Shown: one piece after another, positions 10,476-22,003 of the stretch
Layout of the letters: each line of letters starts with the position of its first letter
Numbering within the stretch: the first letter of the stretch is position 1
From: Trichosphaerium sp. ATCC 40318
Taxonomy: Eukaryota > Discosea > Flabellinia > Trichosidae
DNA: 64,000 nt
Reading direction: 5' to 3'
NCBI GenBank assembly: GCA_038496445.1
Contig: JALMLS010000175.1
Coordinates: forward strand, 186,001-250,000
Translations under genes and position numbers: made by a program
Notes under the pieces: model-generated
Database searches by the model: none
The model's input: the letters and a program-made list of their open reading frames with translations, nothing else
What the model was told of the DNA's origin: nothing

Positions 10476-13400
10476 ATGGGTTTAGATCATGAGCAGACTC
10501 ATAAGCGTAACTTCGTTCACTGTCGCGTTACCATACTGACGGAACAGTTAAAGCGGTGCGAAAAGGAAATGAAGGAAGCAAAAAAAGCCTTGAGTGGTAG
10601 TATTCTCTTAAATAACAATTTCGCCTAAAATTTTGTGTACAGACGCCAACGGTGAAGACGCTGAAGAGGATTTAATAAAAAACAAAAAAGCCGTTGAAAT
10701 GCTTAAAGTGCGCTAACATTATCACGTTACATCTAAATAGATAATGCAGGCGCGTGAGAAGCTATTAAAAGAGAAGTTAGAAGATGCTAGGACAAAAGAT
10801 GTTGAGAGACATTTAGAAAGCAAAAACGTACCACTGTTCTTCTGCGATATGTGCAAAACTCACTTTAAAGGTAGTTTTAAATAAAACTCAACTGTATTTT
10901 TAAACCATAACCTTAAATTAACCCTTAGACAATCAAAAACGATGGCATTCATTGGAAAAAGACAACTATGACTTGTAAGTAGCGTGATAATGAGCGTCTC
11001 TTTGATTTAGAGCCAAAAAACCTAAACCAAAATAGGTGTGAAAAATGTTTTGACACATGTCAAGAAAAAGACGAATATGTCATTGAGCCTTTCACACTTC
11101 CAAAAGAAGTTTGGAACCAGGTTAGCAGTATACTTAATTTATACAAAAATGAACCTCTGCACTGTAGATCACACGACCACAGAACTTATATGAGAACTTT
11201 AAACTTGCTTTTGAAAAATACGCAAAACGACCTTGCCTTGGATGGCGTGAGCTTGAAGGAGATGTCTATGGCAAATACAAATGGATAACGTATGAAAAAG
11301 TATACAAACAAATGAGAGAAATTGCATCAGGTAATATAAAAGCACGTGACATGGAACAATTTTTCAAGTTTACATTTAGGTATTCTGGCTTGTGGTATAA
11401 AACATGATGATTTTGTGGCTATCTCAAGTGATATTAGAGTTGAATGGCTTGTATGTGATTGGGCATGTACAATGCATTCTATTGTAGTTACTGGAATGCA
11501 GCATACATTGAGAGAAGATCAAGTATCGTATATTGTTGACAACGCTTGTACAGTATTCAGTTGATATGTTGCAATTTTGTTTACGTCTTTGCTAGCTATC
11601 AAGTGCATTATTTGTAGTGGTGACTTAGTTCTCAAGTATTTGGACGTATTGAAGTCTTTTCCTTCAATAAAACTTATAGTTTCCATGGATAATACAACAC
11701 CAGAACAGAAAAAACGTGCCAAGGAAATACGTGAAGCAGTAATATCTACAAATAAAGTGCGTTATTTTTCTGGAGTCCAAATTTACATGTCGGTTCTAGG
11801 AACGTGATCTTGGTGATAAAATCTTGATATCTCTAGATGAGTTAAGAAAGTTGGGGGCCGCTAAACCAGCTCCGGTAATTGAAGATGATCCAACAAAAAC
11901 AGCAACTGTAATTTATACAAGGCATGTTTTTTCTTTTTTTTTCTGCTTTTTTTTTTTACACTTCTGTTAGTGGTAGTACAGGAAAGCCTAAAGGAGCTCA
12001 TTTTACTCGAAAGTTATGGAGGCATTTAGTTGTAAATTATCGTTATCCATATGATCCATTTGTTATTATTTGCAAAGGTGTAGCACGTGTTTTTTGGTTA
12101 AATCTTTAAGTAACTTCATTTCTTACTCGTTTCAAGACTCTCTTGTTCATATTTCAGAACGAGAAGTTGCTCTCACGTCTTTCTTATCTGGTGGAAGAAT
12201 TGGAATGGTGACTTCTCAGGACAATGTATTTGAAGATATTAAAGAGCTAAACCCGAGGTAATTGTTCCTGTTTCTAATGCTTAATACTTACTAATTTTAT
12301 AGCTTTATTTCTTCAACACCTCGCATCTACAATGTCATATACTCTCAATTTCAAACAGCTCTAGCTTTAGAAATGTCTGTTATTGAAGGAGAGCCTACAG
12401 ATACAAAAAGATTTGAAGTGAGACAAAAGGTAGATGGGAGAAACTCCGGTTTATTACTTATTTTTTAATTGTTTATCAGGTTCTACAACAGTTTTCTACG
12501 ATATTTGGTAAGCGTCTAAAGAGTTTAAGTATTGGAGGTGCAAAACCTTCTGCAGCAATCACCGCTTTCATTAATGAGTGCTTCCCAAAAACACCTTTGA
12601 GAGAAGGCTATGGCGCAACAGGTGCGTTACAGTTGTATTTCTGGTTGTCTTTACATATCATCCTTAAGAGGTTGGTTCAATGGCTAGTCATGGAGGGCGT
12701 ATACGAGCTGGAGTAGAGCACAAATTGTTAGATGTGCCAGAATTGGGGTATTTCAGCACGTACGTGAAATCCAATATCAAAAACACTACTGTGGAGAGAA
12801 TACGGGAATGATTGTTTTGTAGAGATAAACCTCACCCTAGAGGAGAGTTCTTAGTGAAGACAAGGGAAACTATAGACGGATATTATAATAATGAAGAAGC
12901 GAACAAAACTATCTTTGATGAAGACGGGTGGTACGATATTTGTTGCTTTCAACAATATTTTCAATGAAATTTGTTGCTAAACACGTGCTTTTTTTAGGTT
13001 TCATACAGGCGATATTGTAGAGTTATTTGAGCATAATAAGATAAGGATAATAGATAGGAGGAAGAATTTTTTTAAACTTGCTCAAGGAGAGTTTGTTAGC
13101 CCTGAAAGTATTGAGAATATTTACTTACAAAGCGGACTTATTGATCAATGTTTAATAACTTGTGGTGATATTTCAAAATACGAGCAAACATCAGTTTATG
13201 CTGTTGCTGTACCTAATGAAAAGGCTTTAAAAGATTGGGCAAAATCTAACAGTATAAACGGCACATACAAAGAGCTTTGTGAAAATCCTTTGACGAAAGA
13301 AAAGGTACAACAACATGAAACTAGCACATGCAGTTTAACATTTTTTTTTTCCTGCAGATATTGAAAGAAATGTCTGTTTTGTGGTCGACACATGGCATGA

Positions 13401-15567
13401 GATCTTTTGAGGTAATTGATCCCTTTAATCTTTGAGTACTATGCTAATTTACATTGAAAAGCTTCCACAAGAAATATATCTGGAGCACCGTGCTTGGACT
13501 GTAGAAACAGGTGATTTAACACCATCTGGAAAGTAAGGGTTTTTAGTAAAGTTTCTCTCATTCTTCTAATACTTTGCCCAGAAAGAGTAGGCCTGTCCTT
13601 AATCGTAAGTACAAATACATAATTGACAATGACTTGGAAGTATTGTATAGAGTACGGTGATGCAAATTAGCAAGTGTAGCTTGTTTGACAAAGTTGCAGG
13701 AGAAACAAAAAAATGTTATTAGACAAATGATTGCTGAAGCAATTGGTCAAGGAATCGACGTTGACGATGATTCTACCTTTAGTAATCAAGGTATGTCTTT
13801 GATAATCTATTTATTGGACTTGATTAATTGTACTTAGGTGGAGATTCAATGGCAGCTATCAGACTTGCGAGTGTGCTAAAGGATAAAATTAAAGTTGACA
13901 TTCCAGTAGAAATCTTACTTGAAAAGTCAATTAATAATGTTCTCTCGTATGTCACTGATAACACAAACAGCAGATCTTTTTCCCTATCAAAGGAAAAAGA
14001 AATAAGTATACGTAAGGATTCAATACTTGATGATGATATACAACAATCGTTCAAAGAAGATAGATTCGAACACAAACACATTCTGTTGACAGGTAAAGAC
14101 TTTTCTATTGGGTCACTCTACTGTTACCGCCCTGTACCTGATTGATCTTTTTCAGGTGCTAATGGATTCCTTGGGGTTCATTTACTAGAAGCGCTGTTGA
14201 AAAAGCACGAAAACGCTCAACTGTATTGTCTTGTTCGTGGAGAATCAAAGGAACACTCTGAAAAAAGATTGAAAGAGGCTTTGGCATCTCAGTGCATTAA
14301 GCTATCGGATAGTGATACAAAACGAGTTACAACTATTTGTGGTAAGTATAGAGACAACTCAAAGTTCTTTTTATTTTCCATCAATTGCGATCTCATGCTT
14401 TAAATAGGCGACTTAACAAAGCTATCTTTTTCTGAAGAACTTTGTGAAAAAGTTGATGTCATCTACCACAATGGAGCTGTAGTCAATCATATATGGTCTT
14501 ATGAGCAACACAAAGGAGCAAATGTGGATGGAACAATACAGATCCTTCGATTTGCCTCAAAAACTAGAAGTAAACTTGTAAGTACACGATAGCAAAGAAA
14601 AAGTATAACAAATCCTACGTGGCTAATGTTAATTACTAAGGTAAACTTTGTATCCACTTCCAGTGTCTTTTTCGAGCGTGAGCATTCTGGTACTGGCGAT
14701 CCTATATCTGATGATTGTAATATTGAAACCAAGCATTTAATGAAACTCGGAGGGTATGGCATAAGTAAATGGGTAAGTCATGTTCAATGTCACATGCCAA
14801 CATTGAAAAAGCGTGGTTCTTTTTCGGGTTTTTTACAAAGAATAGGTTTGTGAGCGGTTGCTCTCTCAGGCAAAGGAAAGAGGATTTGCCATCAATATCT
14901 TAAGATCAGGAATGATATCTTGGCACTCTGAAACAGGTGTTGGCAACCCAAAGGATTGGCTTAATCGTTTGATCAAAGGAGTTGTAAAAGTCAAATCTAT
15001 GCCTAAAACAAAATCCAAGCTAGATATTCTTCCAGTTGATTACGGTATGTACCCGTATCCTTTTAAAAATGTATGTGTTTATATCCTCATATTATATTTT
15101 TAGTAGCGCATGCTATTGTAGAACTTGGTACTAAGCCTCATGATAAACCGTTTAATATACATAACACAAATCTGATTTCTTTTGAAATATTCGGTGATGT
15201 TATTTGTGGACATTTAGAAGAATTCAGCGAAGATAAAAAAGGACCTCCTGTTGTTGAACATTATGCTTGGATACAAAACGTCAAAAGGTGATTACTCTCA
15301 TCGTATTTCTCTTTTTCTCAACCTAGTCCTACGGACCAAAAAAATTGTCTTTTTTATTCTTTTTTTTTTTCTAATGTTAAATCTAGCGCTATAAACTCTA
15401 CCTCTGACGGTGATGATAAAGATATTTTAACTGGTCTTCTTATGTTTAATACTGGTATTCCTACTGATGAAATAGTATCATTCTCCGTTGAGGGTTTGCT
15501 AAAACATGTAAAGGAACCACCTTTATTAGATCATAAATATGCACATAAATTCATAGCAAAACAATAA
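10476..15567 (+). CDS. ZZ zinc finger - adenylation - carrier - reductase fusion (carboxylic acid reductase type)
   Basis: Starts with a charged coiled coil (ATG 10476). A zinc-binding module follows, CDMC near 10850 joined by the 10975-11035 intron to YDLCEKCFD, the classic ZZ-finger ending. Next is an acyl-CoA-synthetase-like adenylation domain: YTSGSTGKPKGA after a GC-AG intron (11922-11970), EGYGATE and TGDIVE. Then comes a phosphopantetheine carrier with attachment serine in GGDSMAAIRL (near 13840) and a short-chain thioester-reductase domain with NADP motif TGANGFLG and catalytic YGISK. The stop is TAA 15565-15567. The A-carrier-R order is that of carboxylic acid reductases: acid activation with ATP, thioester loading, NADPH reduction to aldehyde. 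It needs a phosphopantetheinyl transferase encoded elsewhere. The substrate is unknown. The start codon and a few exon edges are uncertain. Confidence 0.85.
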
Positions 15568-15978
15568 AGCGTATTCAAAAAAATAAACAAAACAGATAAT
15601 GTCAGATTAAGATAAATGTAAAGGCTGCCAATGCCAGTCATTTTATTTCTATAACCACAACCTTAGGTCAGACGAGTGGGGTCACTCAACAACCTTTGTC
15701 TCCTTCTCCTTTTTGGCGATGAAAATCAGGTCCGTAAGCTACAAGACAATGACCTTACATGAGACATCTTACAACTAGAGTCATGACGTTAAAGCTACAT
15801 TCTTTATAAATATTGTTAGTCCCTATGCTTCCACCTACAGTAGCTGTTTGCGTCATCTTTTTCTACAACCAAAAATATGTTCCCGTTGTCCAAAATTTCT
15901 CCACCTAAAAAAACAAAGTAAGTTGTTTTACCTTTTCTGGCTTTAACGCAACAACCACTAAAGCACCTTGTATCTCTT
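15568..15978. other. Intergenic / promoter of secreted propeller gene
   Basis: AT-rich, no supported frame. The antisense frame overlapping 15816-16034 has no family signal and overlaps the start of the next gene. Confidence 0.45.
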
Positions 15979-17332
15979 ATGAGAATTACATCCACACTCA
16001 CTGTAGTGCTCGTTGTACTGTACCTATCTAGCACTGCTTGTTTAAAGGCAAAGTCAGTACCTTACAAAGGCTGGCACTGGACCATTGAAGGTAGAACGCC
16101 ATTTAACGCGATTTCTTGTTTGACTAACTTCGTTTACTACAAGGAGCTGCAATTGACGCTGGAGGTAACTTCTACGCTGTAAACTACGGTACAGAGAAAG
16201 GCGGTGCTATTGGCAAAGTTTCATCTCACAGAACCGGAACTTCCAAACTTTTTTTTGATAAAAAGGGTACGCCATATCACTACTAAGCGCTACTCGCGTA
16301 AACTAGAAAAAAATTCTCATGTGCAATTGCAAGGCTCAAAATTTGGCGGCATTAAAATTGATCGTAAAGGAAGATTCTTCATTACTGATTACGGCAATAA
16401 CCAAATAGTTCAACTGAACCCTGACAAGACCTATAAGGAAATATGCAAAAACACTAACATGGGTAGAAGTACGTCTAGATTTTTTGAGCAGCTTCAACAA
16501 CCTGTTAAGTGAAAAACTCGCAATGTCATTCAAGTGTCAAGTGTCAAAAAACCAACTTTACAAAAAAGTAGCTATTTCTGTAATTTAAGAACGTATAAAC
16601 TTATTCCTGATATTTATTCGAGCTTTATCTCTTTTGAAGGAGAGTAATTTTTTTGATTGGTTTTTTTTTCGTAGATGCACCTAATGATCTTGCTCTTGCT
16701 CGTAATGGTATATTGTTTCTAAGTGCTCGTGGAAGTGTATATAGATGTAAAAACGGCGTTGCTGACGAAGTAGCTGCTAATTATAATTACCTGAATGGTG
16801 CGTTATACAAGCCTTTGATTAATCAAAATTATTCATCTTATTTATCTCTGTAGGTATTGCCTTGAACCCTGAAAACACTATCCTTTATGTCGGTGCCAGA
16901 GACAAACATAGAAAACGTGGAAAACTTATCAACATCTTTGCTTTTGATGTTAACAAGAACGGAGACTTATCAAACCCACGTATTCACTATGAACTGAATG
17001 ATGATTCTGTCATTGTAGACGGAATGAGAACTGACATTGATGGCAATCTTTATGCTTCCATTGCAGGGTCGTAAGATTTATTCCTCTTCTATTATCACCT
17101 TTAGTATACTTACAATGTATATAGACCAAGAGTTATCCGTGTTAATAAGAAAGGAGTGAGAGATTTGACAATTACAACTACTCATACAAGCGTAACAAAT
17201 CTCGCTTTTGGTGGATCTGATGGTAGAACTCTATACATCGTTGGGCGATGTCAAGATGGAAAACATGGTTGTGTAAACACAGCCAGAGTCCCAAGACCAG
17301 GCAGCGACTACGTTCGCATGAGAGGTGCGTAG
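15979..17332 (+). CDS. Secreted SMP-30/gluconolactonase-like beta-propeller protein
   Basis: ATG 15979 is followed by a clean signal peptide (STLTVVLVVLYLSSTACL). At least five exons join in frame; early ones end at GAA G| and AAG G|. One larger intron runs about 16462-16674. Propeller blade motifs repeat: GAAIDAGGNFYAVNYG, GGIKIDRKGRFFITDYGNN, PNDLALARNGILFLS, IALNPENTILYVG and GMRTDIDGNLYAS. These are the NHL/SGL-type blade signatures; the DG..D.DGN block is characteristic of SMP-30/gluconolactonase/LRE-like proteins. Likely a secreted or lumenal lactonase or sugar-binding propeller; the metal ligands cannot be assigned by eye. Ends at TAG 17330-17332. Confidence 0.75.
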
Positions 17333-17950
17333 AGAAAATCTAGGTAGAGAGTAGGTAAAAGGAAGGGGTGTTAGGTATAGGTAGTAGGGTCACTGATCAG
17401 ATAGCCATGGAGTTCTTGTTTTAGGAGGTAGATAAGCCACATGAAAGATCCTAGTGTGGAAAAACAAGAACAAGAGATACACCCTAGCTGCATTTTTCAG
17501 GTGTAGCATGTTTCAAGAACTTGAATAAAACAACTTAAATGGAATATATCAACAGTATAATTATTCTACAACAAAAGTTGATACTTTCAACTCATGAGCT
17601 CCTAGAAAAAGTTAAGCCAACGTTTGGTAGCACATGATTAAATGCGTAGCATAGTTCGTAGTAGTGTCGGTTATGAACTCTTTAAAGCTTGCTACAATAG
17701 AGCTACGACAAAACATTCTGTAGTTCATGTTTAAGTTTGAAAAAAAAAGACGGACATTGAGAAAGTAAAATACAGGTGAAGAAAAACGAGTTCACCGGTA
17801 CTGGTGAAATTCTGAGATAACATCTGATTTACACGCTATTTTTTAGGCACGTGTGGTAATCACGTGTTAAGTTGCGAAAAATATTATACCAATGAGAAAA
17901 AGAGCGAAGGCGCCTTTTATAACCCTGAGGTACTCAAAGAGAATCAATTT
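17333..17950. other. Intergenic, purine-rich start and twin CACGTG near end
   Basis: A purine-rich stretch (about 17340-17440) follows the propeller gene. Two CACGTG hexamers lie 16 bp apart near 17850 and 17866, about 85-100 bp before the next ATG, a plausible promoter element. No supported frame. Confidence 0.45.
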
Positions 17951-19562
17951 ATGAGTTTTCTGTGTTGTTATAACCATTACGTTAAGAAGTGGACTATATT
18001 TGCTATTTAGCCTCGCTATAGGCTTTATACTTGGTGCAAACTTCAGATTTATGCGTCAAATACCTATCGTGTCTGTAAGACAACCAGAGGCCATCTTAGA
18101 AGAAATCAAAGCACCTACCGCTGTCGACGTGGTAGAAGATACAAAAAAAGATGATAATTATATTACATACAAGAAAGGACAAAGTTTAAACACCCCTGGA
18201 GCTATAAAAGCGAATGGGTGGGTTAAAAGCAAATGTAAAGGTAATTCACTTGGCGGAGAAGTACTAGAACCTGATGAATATTGGACAGCAGTCATACCGA
18301 CATACAAAGCACGTGACCATATTTTTTTCTAATCGTTTTTTTGATTGTTCTTAGCGAAATTTGACTCTAGTTGGTGCAAACCTGCGTGCTTTGGAAAGTG
18401 CTTCTGTACGAGATTTTTTTTTACGTCTTAACTTATTGTTGGTGTTGTGCTAGGGATTAAAGAAAATATTGCTTGTGTGGAATGATGTTGATACAGAGCC
18501 TCCTGATGCATCGGTTTTTGGTGTTAAAAAAGTTGAATTGAAAGTATTGAAGATGAAAAAAAACCTTCTCAGAAATGTACATTTCGCAGTGCGTTTTATA
18601 TTATTTATTGATGACAGCTTTATGTAGAGGTTCTTAATAGCGGAACATGTAGACACAGCTGGTAAGTACTTTGGTCGCAAGCGCTCGTGACAATCGAAAC
18701 AGACGCACTGTCAAGTCCAAAGACAATTGACATTTTTAATTCTTTTTATCTCTTGATTTTATTTTTTAATGATTCACGCATAGCTACATACCATCAAGAT
18801 GATGACATGAGGACGTCAGCGAAAGACGTACAGAAAATGTTCGAAATATGGCGTAGAAACCCAGATAAAATAGTGGGCATATTCGCACGTGCTTGGAGGT
18901 AAAATCGAAATAAAAGAAAAAAGAATCCTTCCTCCCTCTTCTGACTTGTAGGATATAGATGGGAATATCGGCAAAATAGATATGTATATGACTCACCTCG
19001 TTGTCATGATGATAAATTTGGGAGTTGTCCGTGTAAACCATATAATTTGATATTACCAAGCATATCTTTTGTTGGCACTAAGTATTTAAAAATATATAAA
19101 CGATTTGCTCCTTTCTTTACGTACGTCCTTCAAAGAAAAGATCACACTCTACTCTCCATCTCACTAGCTATTTTTTAGTACTTTAGTTGATGAGTTTCAT
19201 AACGGTGAAGGAATATTTTTGAACTGTAAGTTGACGCATGTTTCTTTTTTTACCTCCACTTTTTTTACTGATGTTATTTACAGGGGTTGTTGCAAATACT
19301 ACACGGAAACCTCATGCCTTATGGGCCAATGGTGTTGGTGTATGTCTATTCTTACTTTTTAACGTATTTCTGAATGTACTCACTTTATTTTTATGAGCAG
19401 TGGTCTATGCCTATAGATGATGGTGGTTTATCAGGTTCAAATAGTCATTACCAGAAAAGACATTTGCTTGTTGATATTTTAGCAAAGTATTTAGATTTCC
19501 TGCCTTTCTGGGTACATGATATATACAACATTCATAGGTATGAAATCTATATAATGCAGTGA
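17951..19562 (+). CDS. Exostosin-like GT64 glycosyltransferase
   Basis: ATG 17951 starts a type II signal anchor (LAIGFILGANF) after a short first exon. The catalytic domain is recovered by splicing. Blocks in order: WTAVIPTYKA, LESASGLKKILLVWNDVD, NRFLIAEHVDTAA, the metal-binding DDD in YHQDDDMRT (near 18795), WEYRQNRYVYDSP, LPSISFVGTKYLK, NGEGIFLNWVVA with TRKPHALW, and a final GLSGSNSHYQKR segment. This order is that of GT64 (EXT/EXTL C-terminal domain), which transfers GlcNAc or related sugars in the Golgi lumen. The EXT GT47 half is absent, so it resembles EXTL2-like or plant/protist single-domain forms. Introns range from about 45 to 120 nt. The acceptor sugar is unknown. Confidence 0.85.
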
Positions 19563-20009
19563 TATGTTCATAATAATCACGCTTTTAAGGTGACGTCAGC
19601 CTAAGAAATACAAAAACAAATAGCACTTTTTTCGTGTAAAACCAATTCTCATCGGCAGAACATTACACAAGCCACGCTATATTTACATGGGCGAATGACA
19701 ATATAGACAGCTTGCAACACATTTAAAAACAAAAATAAAAAGTCAAACATGTACATAAAATACCTAAGAACCCTTAAACAAAGACAAGTATGAAAAATCA
19801 TGTGATTTCGCTTTAACGATTTTCATTGATGACAACTTGAGTCATCCGAGTGTTTAAACTTCTGGAAGTATATGGAGCCCTATTTCACCTTTGGTCCAAA
19901 CCTAGTCAAATCAAATACATGATCATCTCTGGGACCCACTACATGAAAACGAAATGAACAAAAATTTAACTAATGCAATTTGGTAACTTGTCTTTATTTA
20001 TTACACAAG
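19563..20009. other. Intergenic between convergent genes
   Basis: No supported frame. It separates the 3' ends of the GT64 and GH18-like genes. Confidence 0.45.
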
Positions 20010-21382
20010 TCATGATAAAAATGATGCTAGTATATCAAAATAGTACGATGCTGTCTCAGAATAATCATCAATGTCAGCACGCCAAATATCTACTTCCTCT
20101 ATTCCCTGATCCTTAACCCACCTTTCGAAACATAGGTTAAACACGTGGTTTTCTTGTCATGAGAACTTTTCACTTACCCAACAAATGACTCGAGCTTCGA
20201 ACTTGTCCAGTTGTAGTTCCACTTTGGCACATTTCCTGACTTAGTTAGCAGTATCATTCAAAAATAGGGGTACCTGGAGCCAGCATACTACCTATACCAG
20301 CTGCAAACTGAGATTTCGAAATACCTTCTTTCAAAGATTCAGACACTGCCTCTCTGAAAAACCCAAATGAGAACACTTTCACAAATAACAAACTTGCTTG
20401 TTTTTAGGGATATCTGTGCCATAGTACGTTGGAGTCATCATCATCAATGTGTCAGCACCAGATTTAGCGTAAATATCATAGTACTTTAGTATACCCCAGC
20501 CAGCAATATCCGACCCAACAACCAAACCTTTTGCATGCAATCCTTCCTTTAACAAAATCATTAGAACGAAATTTTAAATAATCAAAAGGCAAGTCAAACA
20601 ACGCCAGGCGCATGAAGTGATATCAAGGCACGCAGTTCATGAAAAATCATCACAACGTACAGCTAAAGCTGCCAAGTAATCAGCGTATGCTTGAGCGTGC
20701 TCGCGTGTGTAATCATCTGATGGCTCATAATCCACCATAACACCATCCCAGTTCATCCTAACAACAAGACTCAATTGGAAAATTCCGGTCACGTGATAAA
20801 TAGAGGAAAAAGCCACTAGTACGCTACAACCGCTGCGACAGTTTCGTTGACAGTTTTTAATATATCTCCATTCTTAATAAGTGCCTCACAAGGTCCTGAG
20901 AGCGTGTAGATCTTGAGAAAGCGTTAACTGCCAAACCTAGACGTTCATACAAGAAAACCGTACGACTTTAACGCCAAGAGCTTTCAATGGGTCTGTATCA
21001 GCCTTTAGGTTAGCTCCAACAACTAGCTTTCCAGAACAGTCAATCTAAACAGTATTGAGGTCAGGTAACATAAAATCTGGCTGTTGACGCACTGTGAATC
21101 CACCACAGCAAGGGTACACTCCTGTGAGAGCGTTACGGTGTTGTTTAATAAATTCAACGTTTTGTGACACACGGGAAGCATCAATATACCATCTGTAGTT
21201 CGTTAGAAGGTACCACAAGCTTCAACGTTGCTCACCTGACATTTCGACAATGAACCAAACTTGTGGCTACAATAAAGACAAACAAAACACCTGATGAGCA
21301 CCGCATCTATTGTTAGATTCGCTAACGAACTTGTTTTTGCTACATAACGGCTATTGAAACGGTCAACAGCTTTAAACGACAT
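20010..21382 (-). CDS. GH18-like TIM-barrel protein
   Basis: Minus-strand exons encode a TIM-barrel-like protein. Recognisable blocks: WYIDASRVSQN, GVYPCCGG, IDCSGKLVVGANLKAD, MNWDGVMVDYEP, HAKGLVVGSDIAGW, ADTLMMMTPTYYG and VDIWRADIDDY, ending at TGA 20010-20012. DGVMVDYE matches the GH18 catalytic pattern DGxDxDxE in the last D and the E, with the second D replaced by M. So it is either a distant glycoside hydrolase or a non-hydrolytic relative. One intron (near 20380-20405) appears to be GC-AG with donor AA|GCAAGT. Exons upstream of about 21250 and the start near 21382 are uncertain, as is the last join near 20150. Confidence 0.6.
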
Positions 21383-21717
21383 AAATCTAGATTAGTAGTA
21401 CCGGTAATAATCCCAGCTTCTCTTGGTATCTAAACGCTTGTTTAATGCATAACACGAAAGTATTAAGCAAAAATACATAAGAACTGTCATATCTGTCACG
21501 ACTAAGCGAGCTTTTACCTTTCAAAAGCCTCAGTTCTGACATTCCTCACAAGTTGGACAGCCGTGAAGATTGGTCAAATCTCAAATTATACCTTCAATGC
21601 AACGGCGATATAAATGTTACTCTTCTCTTCTTACATTACAAGAGGAAATGGGACAACAAGGAATCTGTCAAAGGGAGTACAAAATATAGAGTTTCTATCC
21701 TGTTTTTTTACTTCTTT
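21383..21717. other. Possible 5' exons or promoter of the GH18-like gene
   Basis: No frame I can support. It may contain the first exon or a signal-peptide exon of the minus-strand gene downstream. Confidence 0.3.
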
Positions 21718-21903
21718 TCAAGTCTTTAAAAAGATGAGTATAAAAACAATACACAACACAACGCCTGTAATACCAAAAAAATTGTAAGCAATAGCGCAAA
21801 GAGATGGATAAATGAGGGGTTTGAGCAACCATAACAGTGATTGTGATTCATTGTTATCATAGTCATCTAGCGGTGTAAAATCGACTTTTGTTGGTTTCCA
21901 CAT
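21718..21903 (-). CDS. Small single-pass membrane protein
   Basis: A 61-residue ATG frame with a polar N-terminus (MWKPTKVDFTPLDDYDNNES) and two hydrophobic stretches. The last (TGVVLCIVFILIFLKT) runs almost to the stop, as in tail-anchored proteins. The composition looks protein-like, but there is no recognised family and no splice evidence. It lies 100 bp from the TPR gene's 3' end on the same strand. It could also be a chance frame. Confidence 0.4.
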   Translation of the reverse strand: MWKPTKVDFTPLDDYDNNESQSLLWLLKPLIYPSLCAIAYNFFGITGVVLCIVFILIFLKT

Positions 21904-22003
21904 TTTATTAAAAGCTTCATGTTCTTCTTCAGCTGCTTGCTCCCAATCCTCACTATGTATATAGTTAGGACGGTTTGTTATGTATTCTTTACTAATTTAT
22001 ACC

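Noticed and set aside
11033-11035. Ending the zinc-finger frame at TAG 11033-11035 as a separate 10476-11035 gene
   Set aside because: Using the alternative acceptor at 11035 completes a ZZ motif (YDLCEKCF) and supplies an otherwise missing start for the reductase, so the fusion is preferred, though not proven.
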